DNA of 64,000 nt from Actinomadura montaniterrae (GCF_008923365.1 NZ_WBMR01000029.1:1-64000); one strand, 5' to 3'. Positions 42,581-54,794 are shown, numbered from the stretch's first letter. Numbers and translations: made by a program. Notes: generated by a model from the sequence alone, not told the origin.

Positions 42581-42936
42581 TGCAGGCTGAAGGCGGCCGC
42601 GCGGCCGGCGTGCTCGTCGGACGCGGCGCGCTCGGCGCACTCCGCCAGGCCCTCCAGGAGGTCGGCCGGGCCGCCGACGGCCTCGTCGTAGTGCCAGTGC
42701 CGGACGAGGGCCTCGCCGTCGGGACCGGGGTCGAAGCGGCCCTTGGCGAAGCAGCCGGCGACGGCCATCCGGACGATCACGCGGTCGCAGTCGTCCAGCT
42801 GCGCCACGTAGGCGGCCGCGTCGATGAGGCCGATCGCGGCGCGGGCGTTGCGGCAGTCGTCGGCGGGGTCGGGGCGGGCGATCCGCCACTGCGCGTACGG
42901 GCGCAGGTACTCCGCGATCATCACGGTTCGGTGCAC
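42577..42936 (-). CDS. Hypothetical protein
   Basis: A 119-residue soluble protein not recognised. Features are MIAEYLRPYAQWRIARPDPA at residue 6, DDCRNARAAIGLIDAAAYVA, CDRVIVRMAVAGCFAKGRFD and an Ala-rich C-terminus. Three Cys (in DDCRN, DDCDR, AGCFAKG) could bind metal. The GTG follows AAGGACCTCGC. That ribosome binding site is in the 3' arm of a 7-bp inverted repeat that could hide it. The last bases overlap the TetR stop. Confidence 0.65.
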   Translation of the reverse strand: MHRTVMIAEYLRPYAQWRIARPDPADDCRNARAAIGLIDAAAYVAQLDDCDRVIVRMAVAGCFAKGRFDPGPDGEALVRHWHYDEAVGGPADLLEGLAECAERAASDEHAGRAAAFSLH

Positions 42937-42938
42937 GC

Positions 42939-42964
42939 GAGGTCCTTCCGGGTTCCGGGACCTC
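42939..42964 (-). promoter_or_regulatory. Hairpin over a ribosome binding site
   Basis: GAGGTCC and GGACCTC pair across a 12-nt loop just upstream of the GTG at 42936. On the mRNA the 3' arm contains the Shine-Dalgarno AAGGACC, so translation could be gated. Confidence 0.4.
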
Positions 42965-43057
42965 CCATGCTGGGGACCGCTCCACCGCGGGGCGGGCGCC
43001 TTGACCGAGGTCTTGCCGCCCGCTGACCGATTGATCGTCCCGGCCTCGCGCGGGTGG

Positions 43058-43720
43058 CTAGGACCCGGCCAGGCCGTGCCGGAAGGCGTAGGTGACGGCC
43101 TGCGCGCGGTCCCGCAGCCCGGCCTTGGCGAACAGGTTGTTGATGTGGGTCTTGACCGTCGCCTCGCTGATGAACAGGTCGCCGGCGATCTCGGTGTTCG
43201 ACCGGCCCTGCGCGATCAGCGCGAGCACCTCGGCCTCGCGCCGGGTCAGCCCGTCGGGCAGCTCGCCGCGGGCGGTGCGGACGGGCCGCTGGTCCGCGGC
43301 GACGGCCTCGACCAGCCGGCGCTGGATCGCCGGGTCGAGCTGCGCCGCGCCGCCGCGCACCGCGGCGACCGCGCGGGCGATCTCGTCGGCCCCGGCGTCC
43401 TTGGTCAGGTACCCGCGCGCCCCCGCGCGCAGCGCCGCGAAGATCGACTCGTCGTCGGCGTAGGTGGTCAGCACGACGACCTCGACGTCCGGATGCGCCT
43501 GCTTGATCCGCCGGGTCGCCTCGACCCCGTCCACCCGCGGCATCCGCAGGTCCATGAGCACCACGTCGGGCCGCAGCTCGCCGACCATGGCGACGGCCTG
43601 CTCACCGTCGCCCGCCGACCCGGCCACCTCGATGCCCGGCAGCAGCTCCAGCAGCAGGACCAGGCCCTCCCGCACCACCGTCTGGTCGTCGACGACCAGG
43701 ATCCTCGTCTCGTCGCTCAC
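43058..43720 (-). CDS. NarL/FixJ-family response regulator
   Basis: A 220-residue regulator. The receiver has VVDDQ near residue 10, the phosphoacceptor in VVLMDLRMPRVDG and Lys in GYLTKDAGAD. The LuxR HTH in residues 154-212 has LTRREAEVLALIAQGRSNTE and ISEATVKTHINNLFAKAGLR. The GTG at 43720 is followed by SDETRILVVDDQ. It is the third gene of the operon with the 44870 membrane protein and the 43737 kinase. Targets are unknown. Confidence 0.92.
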   Translation of the reverse strand: MSDETRILVVDDQTVVREGLVLLLELLPGIEVAGSAGDGEQAVAMVGELRPDVVLMDLRMPRVDGVEATRRIKQAHPDVEVVVLTTYADDESIFAALRAGARGYLTKDAGADEIARAVAAVRGGAAQLDPAIQRRLVEAVAADQRPVRTARGELPDGLTRREAEVLALIAQGRSNTEIAGDLFISEATVKTHINNLFAKAGLRDRAQAVTYAFRHGLAGS

Positions 43721-43736
43721 CGCGCCCCGTCCCGTG

Positions 43737-44873
43737 TCACGCCGGCACCCGGAGGGCGACGCGGAATCCCGCGCCCTCCGGCCCGGTCTCCAGGGTCCCA
43801 CCGATCAGCTCCGCGCGCTCCCGCATGCCGACCAGCCCGTAGCCGCCGCCCTCGATCTCCAGGACCGGCTCGGTCGCGCCGGTGTCGGTCACCTCGAGCC
43901 CGACGGCGCCGCCGAGGTAGCACAGCGTGATGCGCGCGCGGGCGCCGGGCGCGTGCTTGCGGACGTTGGTGAGCGCCTCCTGGGCCGTCCGGACGACGGC
44001 GAGCCCCGCCTGCGGGGGCAGCTCGCGCGGCACGCCGGTCACCTGGACGTCGCAAGGGCGCCCCGTGCTGGCGTAGAACTCCTCCGCCAGCTCCGCGATG
44101 ACCTCCTTCGGCTCGGGGATCTCGCCGCGCAGCGTCGCCAGCGCGCGCCTGGTCTCCTCCAGGCCGGACTTGGCGAGGTTGCGCGCGCGCTCGACCCGGT
44201 CGAGGGCCTGCACCCGGTCGCCGTCCCGCGACAGCAGCAGGCGCGCGCCCTCCAGGTGGACGATCTGCGCCGACAGCGAGTGGGCGAGGATGTCGTGGAT
44301 CTCGCGCGCGATGTGCGACCGCTCGGCCAGCACCGCGTTGGCCGCCTCGGCGCGGCGGGTGGCCTCCTGCGCGAGGGCGCTCTGCCGGCTCGCGAGGGCG
44401 CCGAGGGTCAGGCCGACGAACGCGGCCAGCAGCCCGTAGTCGGGGCCGCGGTCGTAGGCCTCCCCCAGCGCCGCCACGACGACCACGGTGGCGGCGCCGA
44501 TGGCGAGGCCCCAGCGCACCCTCGTCCGCATGATCAGGGCCCACATCGCGGCCAGCGAGAAGAAGTACCCGCCGCCGCCGTGCGGGGCGACGGCGTACAG
44601 CGAGAGCGACGTCCCCATCGCGGCCAGGAGCAGCACGTTCCCGATCAGGCGCCAGCGGGAGTCCTTCTTGCGCCCCACCCACAGGCCCGTCCCCAGGAAG
44701 ACGAACGTGGCGGTGTTGAGCAGGACCACCGCGAGGCCCGTGCCGTGCAGGGCCGGCGCGGGGGTGGAGTTCAGCAGCCCGCGCAGGTAGGCGACGGCTC
44801 CCCAGATCAGCGCGACCGTGATCGCGATCGTGCGGACGAGCCGGTCCTCGGGAGCGAAGGGTCCGAACCTCAC
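43737..44873 (-). CDS. Sensor histidine kinase (HisKA_3)
   Basis: A 378-residue kinase. Six hydrophobic segments in residues 15-165 form the sensor. HisKA_3 is ERSHIAREIHDILAHSLSAQ with the phosphoacceptor His. The ATPase part has TAQEALTNVRKHAPG, VTDTGATEP and GGYGLVGMRERAELIGG. The GTG start overlaps the preceding stop as GTGA. The regulator begins 16 nt downstream. The genes form one transcript with the upstream membrane protein, which may modulate the sensor. Confidence 0.9.
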   Translation of the reverse strand: MRFGPFAPEDRLVRTIAITVALIWGAVAYLRGLLNSTPAPALHGTGLAVVLLNTATFVFLGTGLWVGRKKDSRWRLIGNVLLLAAMGTSLSLYAVAPHGGGGYFFSLAAMWALIMRTRVRWGLAIGAATVVVVAALGEAYDRGPDYGLLAAFVGLTLGALASRQSALAQEATRRAEAANAVLAERSHIAREIHDILAHSLSAQIVHLEGARLLLSRDGDRVQALDRVERARNLAKSGLEETRRALATLRGEIPEPKEVIAELAEEFYASTGRPCDVQVTGVPRELPPQAGLAVVRTAQEALTNVRKHAPGARARITLCYLGGAVGLEVTDTGATEPVLEIEGGGYGLVGMRERAELIGGTLETGPEGAGFRVALRVPA

Positions 44874-45352
44874 GGTGCGACGCTAGCCGGTGCGGTCCCG
44901 CCGATCCGCCTTCCGCGCCACGCGACCAGCAGGTTCTGCACGATCAGGGTCAGCGCGAGGAAGACCAGGAAGACGCTCGAGCCGAGCTTGAGGCCGAGGG
45001 CGTGCCCGGCGGCGAGGAACCCGACGCGGCTGAGGATCGACACCAGCCAGGCCGCGACGGTCCAGCCGGTGCCGCGCCGCCACAGCTCGCCGTCCTTCTC
45101 CCGCCACAGCCGGACGGTGACGGCGCGCAGGGCGCCGAACGCGACGGCGGCGACGGCCTCGGCGGCGAGGAGCGCGACGCTGAGCGCCGCGTGCGCGTCG
45201 TCGAGCAGGCCGCCCTGCGCGATGCCGATCACGGCGAGGACGGCCGGGAGGGTGTAGAGCCGCCGCTCGCCGACCGGCCGGGCGCGCAGCTGCCGGTAGA
45301 GGACCAGTGCGAGGACAGCGAGCGCGATGAGCACGTTGTCGGCGGTGTTCAT
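44870..45352 (-). CDS. Small membrane protein, DUF1453-like
   Basis: A 160-residue protein with four or five hydrophobic helices: VLIALAVLALVLYRQLRARP, YTLPAVLAVIGIAQGG, ALLAAEAVAAVAFGALRAVT, and a final FLVFLALTLIVQNLLVAWRG. The YRQLRARPV motif after helix 1 and the REKDGELWRRGTGWT loop recall actinobacterial DUF1453/CcdC-like proteins, which often accompany kinase/regulator pairs. The label is tentative. It overlaps the kinase gene by GTGA, so it is co-translated and likely part of the sensing unit. Confidence 0.72.
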   Translation of the reverse strand: MNTADNVLIALAVLALVLYRQLRARPVGERRLYTLPAVLAVIGIAQGGLLDDAHAALSVALLAAEAVAAVAFGALRAVTVRLWREKDGELWRRGTGWTVAAWLVSILSRVGFLAAGHALGLKLGSSVFLVFLALTLIVQNLLVAWRGRRIGGTAPASVAP

Positions 45353-45607
45353 GGACTCGACGCTAGGCCGGGGCGGCCGCCCCGGGGATCGGCGCGGGGC
45401 TGGAGCCGGGGTTCTCCACCGGCGGGTGGAGAACCCTCGGTGAGCGGCGGCTCACCCGGCGAACAGTGCCAGTGAAAGCTGGCCTTATCCGGTCAGGTGT
45501 GCGATCTTGCTTCGAGAAACACTCACGTTTTTGAATCGGGTGCACACCCGCGCGTGGATCGCTCCAACGCCGTCCGCGCACATCGACGAAAGGCGCGTCC
45601 AGAACCC

Positions 45608-46480
45608 GTGAAATCCATCCTCCGCGCCGCCGCCGTGGCGGCGCCCCTCACCCTGGCGCTCGGCGCGGTCGCCGCACCGGCCCAGGCGTCCCCCCAGGCC
45701 CCCGCGACGGCCGCCGCGGCGCCGGCCCCCGGCGTCCCGGCGTTCGACTTCGCCAAGGACTGCCCGCCGCTGCCCGCCGGCATCGATCCCACCCTCGGCC
45801 TGTGCATGCAGATGGTGGTGACCGGCGGCTCCATGAAGCTCGGCGGGCTCAGCCAGACCATCACCCAGCCGATGCGGATCACCGTCCAGTCGGTCCAGGC
45901 CGACGCCTCGTCGAACTCCGAGTTCACCAGCGTCACGCTGACCGGCAAGCCGATGACCATCCCCGGCGGGGTGCTCGGCCTGCTCGGCCTGAACGTCCCC
46001 GGCCTCGACGGCCTGCCGTTCAACAAGGTGCAGGTGCAGCCGAAGTACACCGGCGGCTTCACCTTCAACCTGCCGAACGCGGGGCTGGAGATGAAGATCA
46101 AGATCATCAACGACGCGGTCGGGAAGGGCTGCTCGATCGGCTCCAAGAAGGACCCGGTCAAGCTGAACCTCGGCGTCGACCTCGGGCAGATCAGCGTCGT
46201 CGACGAGGGCGACCCCGCCGACTCGTTCCACCACCCGCCCGTCCTGCACACCCCCGCCGCCGACACGACGTTCGCGGTGCCGAAGACGGACGGCTGCGGG
46301 CTGTTCGGGCCGGTGATCGACTGGAAGGCCGGGCTGCCGTCGGCGTCGGGCAACAACGCCGCGTCGTTCGACACCTACCTCGCGCTCGCGCCGTACGCCC
46401 CGTGGCCCACGGCCTCCGTGCAGCGCAAGGCGGCGCAGGACCCGGTCCAGCAGCTGCGCAACCTGCACATCACCGGCTGA
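45608..46480 (+). CDS. Secreted protein of unknown function
   Basis: A 290-residue protein with a Sec signal peptide, RAAAVAAPLTLALGAVAAPA then QA|SPQ. The mature part has a possible disulphide set (CPPLPAGIDPTLGLCM, GKGCSIG, DGCGLFG) and beta-rich sequence (TQPMRITVQSVQADA, GLPFNKVQVQPKYTGGFTF). The family is unknown; similar short secreted proteins occur in Actinomadura-like genomes. The start is a GTG with only a distant GAAAGG. Its stop codon is in the first of five 17-bp tandem repeats. Confidence 0.8.
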   Translation: MKSILRAAAVAAPLTLALGAVAAPAQASPQAPATAAAAPAPGVPAFDFAKDCPPLPAGIDPTLGLCMQMVVTGGSMKLGGLSQTITQPMRITVQSVQADASSNSEFTSVTLTGKPMTIPGGVLGLLGLNVPGLDGLPFNKVQVQPKYTGGFTFNLPNAGLEMKIKIINDAVGKGCSIGSKKDPVKLNLGVDLGQISVVDEGDPADSFHHPPVLHTPAADTTFAVPKTDGCGLFGPVIDWKAGLPSASGNNAASFDTYLALAPYAPWPTASVQRKAAQDPVQQLRNLHITG

Positions 46481-46555
46481 CGCGCACCACCGGCTGACGC
46501 GCACCACCGGCTGACGCGCACCACCGGCTGACGCGCACCACCGGCTGACGCGCCC
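46471..46555. repeat. Five 17-bp tandem repeats on a stop codon
   Basis: CACCGGCTGACGCGCAC is repeated at 46471, 46488, 46505 and 46522, with a fifth at 46539 that differs at its end. Unit 1 encodes the last residues and the TGA stop of the secreted protein. 17 is not a multiple of three, so the stop is followed by shifted copies in all frames. Confidence 0.9.
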
Positions 46556-46659
46556 CTCCCCGGAGCCGTGCACGACCTGACGGCCCCGGCCCCGCACCGG
46601 GCGCGCACCGCGGACCGGCTCGCCGGGGGTGGCGCCCGCACCACCCCCGGAGGGAGCGG

Positions 46660-48750
<2,091 letters not shown>

Positions 48751-48925
48751 CTGCGTGTGCTCCTCGGGGGTAGGACATTCGGCAAGAGGGTACCCCCGGG
48801 CACCGACAAACGTTCGAAAGGCTCGCCGCCGCGGCCCTCCGGGCACGTCCTCGCCGTCGATCTTGCGGGCGTCCGGCCGCAGGTCCGGAGGTTCCTGCCC
48901 AACCCCGGGTGGAGTACCGCAAGGT

Positions 48926-48939
48926 CCACCTATAGGTGG
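48926..48939. promoter_or_regulatory. Perfect 14-bp palindrome upstream of an ABC operon
   Basis: CCACCTATAGGTGG reads the same on both strands and lies 37 bp upstream of the ATPase start. It is AT-containing in GC-rich surroundings, so it is likely a regulator site overlapping the promoter. No regulator gene is adjacent. Confidence 0.55.
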
Positions 48940-48975
48940 GTGTACGGGTCGCCCCGTTTCCCTAATGTCCTGGTC

Positions 48976-49878
48976 ATGGCAGAAACGATCGAGGTCAGCG
49001 GGCTCCGCAAGCGCTACGGGGACGTCAACGCGGTCGACGGGGTGACGTTCTCCGTCGCCGAGGGCGAGTTCTTCGGGATCCTCGGGCCCAACGGGGCCGG
49101 CAAGACGACGACCCTGGAGATCGTCGAGGGGCTGCGCCAGGCCGACGAGGGCGCGGTCTCCGTCCTCGGCCTGCCCCCGTGGCCGCGCAACCCCCGGCTG
49201 CTCCCCCGGATCGGCGTGCAGCTGCAGGCGTCGTCGTTCTTCGAGCGGCTCACCGTGCGCGAGCAGCTCCGGACGTTCGGGTCGCTGTACGGCGTCCCGG
49301 CGCGCAAGGCCGACGCGATGCTGGAGACCGTCGGCCTCGCCGACAAGGCGGACGTGCGGGTGGAGAAGCTGTCCGGCGGGCAGGCGCAGCGGCTGTCGAT
49401 CGCGTGCGCGCTCGTACACGACCCCGAGCTGGTCTTCCTGGACGAGCCGACCGCCGCGCTGGACCCGCAGGCCCGGCGCAACCTGTGGGACGTGCTGAGC
49501 GCGATCAACACCGAGGGCCGCACCATCGTCCTCACCACCCACTACATGGACGAGGCGGAGGCGCTCTGCGACCGCGTCGCGATCATGGACGGGGGCCGGA
49601 TCCTGGAGCTCGGCCCGCCCGCCGTGCTGGTCCGCGGGCTGGATGCGCCGGCCCGGATCAGCATCGCCAGCGGCCTGCTGGACGCGGCGGACGCCCGCCA
49701 GCTGCCCGGCGCCGACGACGTCGAGGACGACGGCGTCTCGCTGGTCATCTCCACCCGGGACCCCTCCGCGGTGGTGGCGGCCATGGCCGCGAAGGACGCG
49801 CTGGACGGGGTGCAGATCCGCGGCGCGACCCTCGAGGACGTCTTTCTGGAGCTCACCGGACGGGAGTACAGGGCGTGA
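48976..49878 (+). CDS. ABC transporter ATP-binding protein (multidrug-type)
   Basis: A 300-residue ABC ATPase. Walker A is GPNGAGKTT, the Q-loop GVQLQASSFFERLTV, the signature KLSGGQAQRLSIACAL, Walker B LVFLDEPTAALD and the H-loop VLTTHYMDEAE. The C-terminal 80 residues are the extra domain of DrrA-like exporter ATPases (ATLEDVFLELTGREYR). No good ribosome binding site precedes the ATG; it may be near-leaderless. It overlaps the permease gene as GTGA. The two should export a drug, lipid or peptide; the substrate is unknown. Confidence 0.93.
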   Translation: MAETIEVSGLRKRYGDVNAVDGVTFSVAEGEFFGILGPNGAGKTTTLEIVEGLRQADEGAVSVLGLPPWPRNPRLLPRIGVQLQASSFFERLTVREQLRTFGSLYGVPARKADAMLETVGLADKADVRVEKLSGGQAQRLSIACALVHDPELVFLDEPTAALDPQARRNLWDVLSAINTEGRTIVLTTHYMDEAEALCDRVAIMDGGRILELGPPAVLVRGLDAPARISIASGLLDAADARQLPGADDVEDDGVSLVISTRDPSAVVAAMAAKDALDGVQIRGATLEDVFLELTGREYRA

Positions 49879-50948
49879 GCACACTCGAGAGTTTCAAGAG
49901 CCTGTCCCGGGCGATGTTCCTGGGCTTCCGCCGGGACCGGGGCGCGCTGTTCTTCACGGTGCTGTTCCCACTGATGTTCCTGGTGATCTTCGGTGGCGTG
50001 TTCGGCCACCAGAGCACGTCCAAGGTGAAGGTGCTGGAGATCGGGCGGGTCCCGGTCCTGGACCAGGCGATGGCGCACGGCGGCGACGAGCTCGGCGACA
50101 CCATGAAGCTGTCCAAGTCCTCGGACAGGCACGACGCGCTGCACAAGGTCACCAAGGGCGACGCGGACGCGGCGGTGGAGCAGGTCGGGAACCAGCTGGT
50201 CGTGCACTACTCGGCGGCGGACCAGGTGAAGTCCGGGACCGTGCAGGGCCTGATGAACTCGATCGTCCAGGGCGCGAACCAGGCGGCGACCGGCAAGCCG
50301 CCCGCCTACCACGTGACCTCGCAGCAGGTGGAGGACGATTCGCTGAAGGCGATCCAGTTCTTCACGCCGAGCCTGCTGGGCTGGGCGCTGGCGTCGGCCG
50401 GCGTGTTCGGGGCGTCCCAGACGCTCGTGACGTGGCGGACGAAGGGCATCCTGCGCCGCCTCCAGCTGTCCCCGGCCCCGATACCCACGGTGTTCGCCGC
50501 GCGGGTCGCGGTGAGCCTGGCGGTGGCGCTGGTGCAGTTCGCGCTGTTCGTGGCGGTCGCGCAGCTGCCGTTCTTCGGCCTGAAGCTCGGCCACTACTGG
50601 TGGATGGCCGTCCCGATGGTGCTGTCGGGGGTGCTGGCCTTCCTGGCGATCGGGATGGTGATCGGCGCCTGGGCGAAGACCCAGGAGACGGCGCAGGCGG
50701 TCACGCAGCTGGTGGTGCTGCCGATGGCGTTCCTGGGCGGCTCGTTCTTCCCGCTGGACGCCTCCCCGACCTGGATGCGGACGCTGGCGTACATCTTCCC
50801 GCTGCGGTATCTGAACACCGGGATGCTGAACGTGATGGGCCGCGGGCTGGGCCCGATGTCCGCGCTGCCGCAGATGGGAATCCTGCTCGGTTTCGCGGTG
50901 GTCGGCGGGCTCGTCGCCATGCGCCTCTTCCGGTGGGACAGCGCCTGA
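49875..50948 (+). CDS. ABC-2-type permease
   Basis: A 357-residue permease. An N-terminal helix (GALFFTVLFPLMFLVIFGGV) precedes an external loop of about 150 residues with no Cys. Then come five helices, with LGWALASAGVFGASQTLVTW, the KGILRRLQLSPAP linker typical of ABC-2 permeases, and a C-terminal AYIFPLRYLNTGMLNVMGRG. The GTG overlaps the ATPase stop. It forms the membrane half of the exporter with the preceding ATPase. Confidence 0.92.
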   Translation: MSTLESFKSLSRAMFLGFRRDRGALFFTVLFPLMFLVIFGGVFGHQSTSKVKVLEIGRVPVLDQAMAHGGDELGDTMKLSKSSDRHDALHKVTKGDADAAVEQVGNQLVVHYSAADQVKSGTVQGLMNSIVQGANQAATGKPPAYHVTSQQVEDDSLKAIQFFTPSLLGWALASAGVFGASQTLVTWRTKGILRRLQLSPAPIPTVFAARVAVSLAVALVQFALFVAVAQLPFFGLKLGHYWWMAVPMVLSGVLAFLAIGMVIGAWAKTQETAQAVTQLVVLPMAFLGGSFFPLDASPTWMRTLAYIFPLRYLNTGMLNVMGRGLGPMSALPQMGILLGFAVVGGLVAMRLFRWDSA

Positions 50949-51088
50949 CATTCCACCGTGGCGCGAGGGTGTGATCTCGGTCACTAATCGAGCCATTCCG
51001 CTGTGGGCGTACGAAGAAACAGGTTGGGAACGTCCACGTCGGGTTAGATGTTGTCCTAAGTACCGACCCCGAGCATGAGGAAGGTGCC

Positions 51089-51319
51089 GTGACTGGAGCC
51101 CTTGCCCCGACCAAGCCGCTGACCGTCGCCGACCGGTGCGACCGCTGCGGCGCCCAGGCCTACGTCCGTGCGGTCCTTGTAGGCGGCGGCGACCTTCTGT
51201 TCTGCGCCCACCACGGGCGTAAGTACGCGGAGGCCCTGCGCGCCAACGGGGCCGACATTCAGGACGAGACCGACAGGCTCAACGAAACCCCGGCTACCGC
51301 TTCGGAAGACGAGCGGTAG
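51089..51319 (+). CDS. DUF7455-like small zinc-ribbon-type protein
   Basis: A 76-residue protein with CDRCGAQAYVRAVLVGGGDL followed by LFCAHHGRKY. The Cys-x2-Cys and CAHH motifs should bind zinc. A GlnAspGlu-rich tail with a C-terminal SEDER follows. Near-identical small proteins are widespread in actinomycetes near the principal sigma factor, as here. They are annotated DUF7455; I know of no function. The GTG follows GAGGAAGGTGCC. Confidence 0.85.
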   Translation: MTGALAPTKPLTVADRCDRCGAQAYVRAVLVGGGDLLFCAHHGRKYAEALRANGADIQDETDRLNETPATASEDER

Positions 51320-51342
51320 GGATCGAATAGCACACCCCGCAG

Positions 51343-51370
51343 CGGCGGCCACCGGAGACGGCGGCCGCCG
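51343..51370. terminator. Hairpin terminator after the DUF7455-like gene
   Basis: CGGCGGCC and GGCCGCCG form an 8-bp stem with a 12-nt loop, 23 bp after the stop. It separates this gene from the convergent GNAT gene. Confidence 0.5.
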
Positions 51371-51507
51371 TTCGCATTTCCGTCGCCGCCCCCATCGGAC
51401 CCCATCCCAGGGCAACGCGAAATGGTTTCACAACGTGATCGATCAATCACGCTGAGTATTCAATTGGCGGCGGCGAAGTGAGGCGGGTCACGCGTTCGCC
51501 GCTTTTC

Positions 51508-52251
51508 TCACCCGGCGGTGACCGTCTTCACGCGATAGTGGTATCCGCCGGATTCGTTGAACCCCTCGGCCGCGTACATCGCCCGTGCCGGGGCGTTCCG
51601 CTCCACCACCACCAGGTACGCCCGCTCGCACCCCTGCTCGCGGCCCCAGCCGAGCAGGGCCCGCAGGACGCGCCGCCCCAGCCCGCGCCGGCGCGCCTCC
51701 GGCGCCACCGCCATCGCGTAGATCCCGAGCCACTCCCCCTGCGGCACACCGCGCCCCACGGCCACACCGTCCAGGGAGGCGTAGCCCGCCGGGACGCCCG
51801 TGAGGATCTCCGTCGCGAGCGGCAGCTCGTCGTCGTACCTGCCGTCAACGGACCACCACACGTCCAGCCAGTCCGGGGACGGCTCGTCCGCGATCTCCAC
51901 GCCGTCCCGCTCGTACGGGCCCGCGATCTCGGCCGCCATGCCGAGCGTGGGGTCGACGAGCTCGTAGCCCCGCGCCTCCAGGACCGCGTCCAGTCCCTCA
52001 GGCCGCGCCCTGTCGCTCAACGAGAACACCGTGGGCAGCCCCAGATCCGTGTAGTAGCCCTCCGCGCGCGCGAGAGCGGCCTCCAGATCGTGAGGAGCCT
52101 CCAGGGGAAGGACGGAGTTGGCGCGCTTGGTGACGCCTCCGGCGTGGCGCAGCAGCCACCCGCCAATATCCTGGACGGACCGCGCCGGCCACGCCGCGGC
52201 CACGAGTCCGTCCAGGTCCCGCGGCCCGGGGACCGTCGAGCATCGAGTCAT
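51508..52251 (-). CDS. GNAT-family N-acetyltransferase
   Basis: A 247-residue acetyltransferase. The GNAT core in the last 90 residues has the acetyl-CoA loop MAVAPEARRRGLGRRVLRAL, then AYLVVVERNAPARAMYAAEG and FNESGGYHYR. The N-terminal 120 residues form a second, degenerate GNAT-like half, as in the Mycothiol/DUF-type double-GNAT proteins. The substrate is unknown. The ATG is 26 bp from the divergent yaaA start. Confidence 0.85.
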   Translation of the reverse strand: MTRCSTVPGPRDLDGLVAAAWPARSVQDIGGWLLRHAGGVTKRANSVLPLEAPHDLEAALARAEGYYTDLGLPTVFSLSDRARPEGLDAVLEARGYELVDPTLGMAAEIAGPYERDGVEIADEPSPDWLDVWWSVDGRYDDELPLATEILTGVPAGYASLDGVAVGRGVPQGEWLGIYAMAVAPEARRRGLGRRVLRALLGWGREQGCERAYLVVVERNAPARAMYAAEGFNESGGYHYRVKTVTAG

Positions 52252-52277
52252 CGAAGAGCACCGCTTTCGGGGGGATC

Positions 52278-53018
52278 GTGCACATCCTGCTGCCGCCGTC
52301 GGAGAAGAAGGCTACCGAGGGCGACGGCCCGCCCCTCGACCTGGCCTCGCTGAGCCTCCCGGAGCTCACCGCGGCGCGCAGGCGGGTCATCACCGCCCTG
52401 ACCAGGGCGTGCCGCCGCAAGGACGCGGCCGAGACGCTCGGCCTCCCGGCCGGGCAGATCGACGAGGCCCTCGCGCGCAACCGGGCGCTGAAGGAGGCGC
52501 CCGCACTGCCCGCGGCGCGGCTCTACACCGGCGTCCTCTACGACAACCTCGACCTGCCGAGCCTGGACCCGGAGGCCGCCGCCGAACGCATCGTGGTCTT
52601 CTCGGGCCTGTGGGGCGCCCTGCGGCTCACCGACCGCGTCCCGCCCTACCGGTTGTCCATGTCGGTCTCGCTTCCGCCCCTCGGCCGTCTGGGGACGTTC
52701 TGGAAACCCGCGATGAACAAGGCGCTCCGGCCGTCCGGGCTGATCGTCGACATGCGGTCCGGGCCGTACGCGGCGGCCTGGAAGGCCCCGCAGCCCGCCG
52801 TGGCGGTCCGGGTCTTCCGCGAGACGATCTCCGGCGGCGTCCCCAAACGGACGGTGGTCAGCCACATGGCGAAGGCGACCCGCGGGGCGATCGCCCACGA
52901 CCTGCTGAAGGCCGGCGCCGACCCCGCGACGCCCGAGGAGCTGCTGAAGGCCGTCGCCGACCTCGGCCACACCGTCGAGCTCAACGGCACCAACCTCGAC
53001 GTGATCCTGCCGTCCTGA
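52278..53018 (+). CDS. yaaA: YaaA-family peroxide stress protein
   Basis: A 246-residue protein of the YaaA/DUF328 family. The N-terminus MHILLPPSEKKATEGDGPPL and the motifs VFSGLWGALRLTDRVPPYRL, FWKPAMNK and LIVDMRSGPYAAAW are characteristic. In E. coli YaaA limits free iron under H2O2 stress and binds DNA. The GTG at 52278 follows GGGGGGATC. A 21-bp repeat and a strong hairpin end the transcript. The actinobacterial role is inferred. Confidence 0.92.
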   Translation: MHILLPPSEKKATEGDGPPLDLASLSLPELTAARRRVITALTRACRRKDAAETLGLPAGQIDEALARNRALKEAPALPAARLYTGVLYDNLDLPSLDPEAAAERIVVFSGLWGALRLTDRVPPYRLSMSVSLPPLGRLGTFWKPAMNKALRPSGLIVDMRSGPYAAAWKAPQPAVAVRVFRETISGGVPKRTVVSHMAKATRGAIAHDLLKAGADPATPEELLKAVADLGHTVELNGTNLDVILPS

Positions 53019-53037
53019 CCCGACCCCGGTCATAGAC

Positions 53038-53095
53038 CCGCGTACGCGAAGGCACCACCCGCGTACGCGAAGGCTCCTTCCGCGTACGCGAAGGC
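53038..53095. repeat. Three 21-bp-period repeats before a terminator
   Basis: CCGCGTACGCGAAGGC occurs at 53038, 53059 and 53080. The end of the last unit, CGCGAAGGC, is also the base of the terminator stem at 53087. Confidence 0.85.
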
Positions 53096-53124
53096 CCCCG
53101 TCCACCCGGACGGGGGCCTTCGCG
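53087..53124. terminator. Very strong bidirectional terminator
   Basis: CGCGAAGGCCCCCGTCC and its exact complement GGACGGGGGCCTTCGCG form a 17-bp stem closed by ACCC. It lies between the convergent yaaA and sigma factor genes. Confidence 0.93.
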
Positions 53125-53138
53125 GTAAGAGAAATGTG

Positions 53139-54794
<1,656 letters not shown>

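Noticed and set aside
46471..46555. CRISPR array
   Set aside because: The 17-bp units are head-to-tail with no spacers and overlap a gene stop codon. No cas genes are present.
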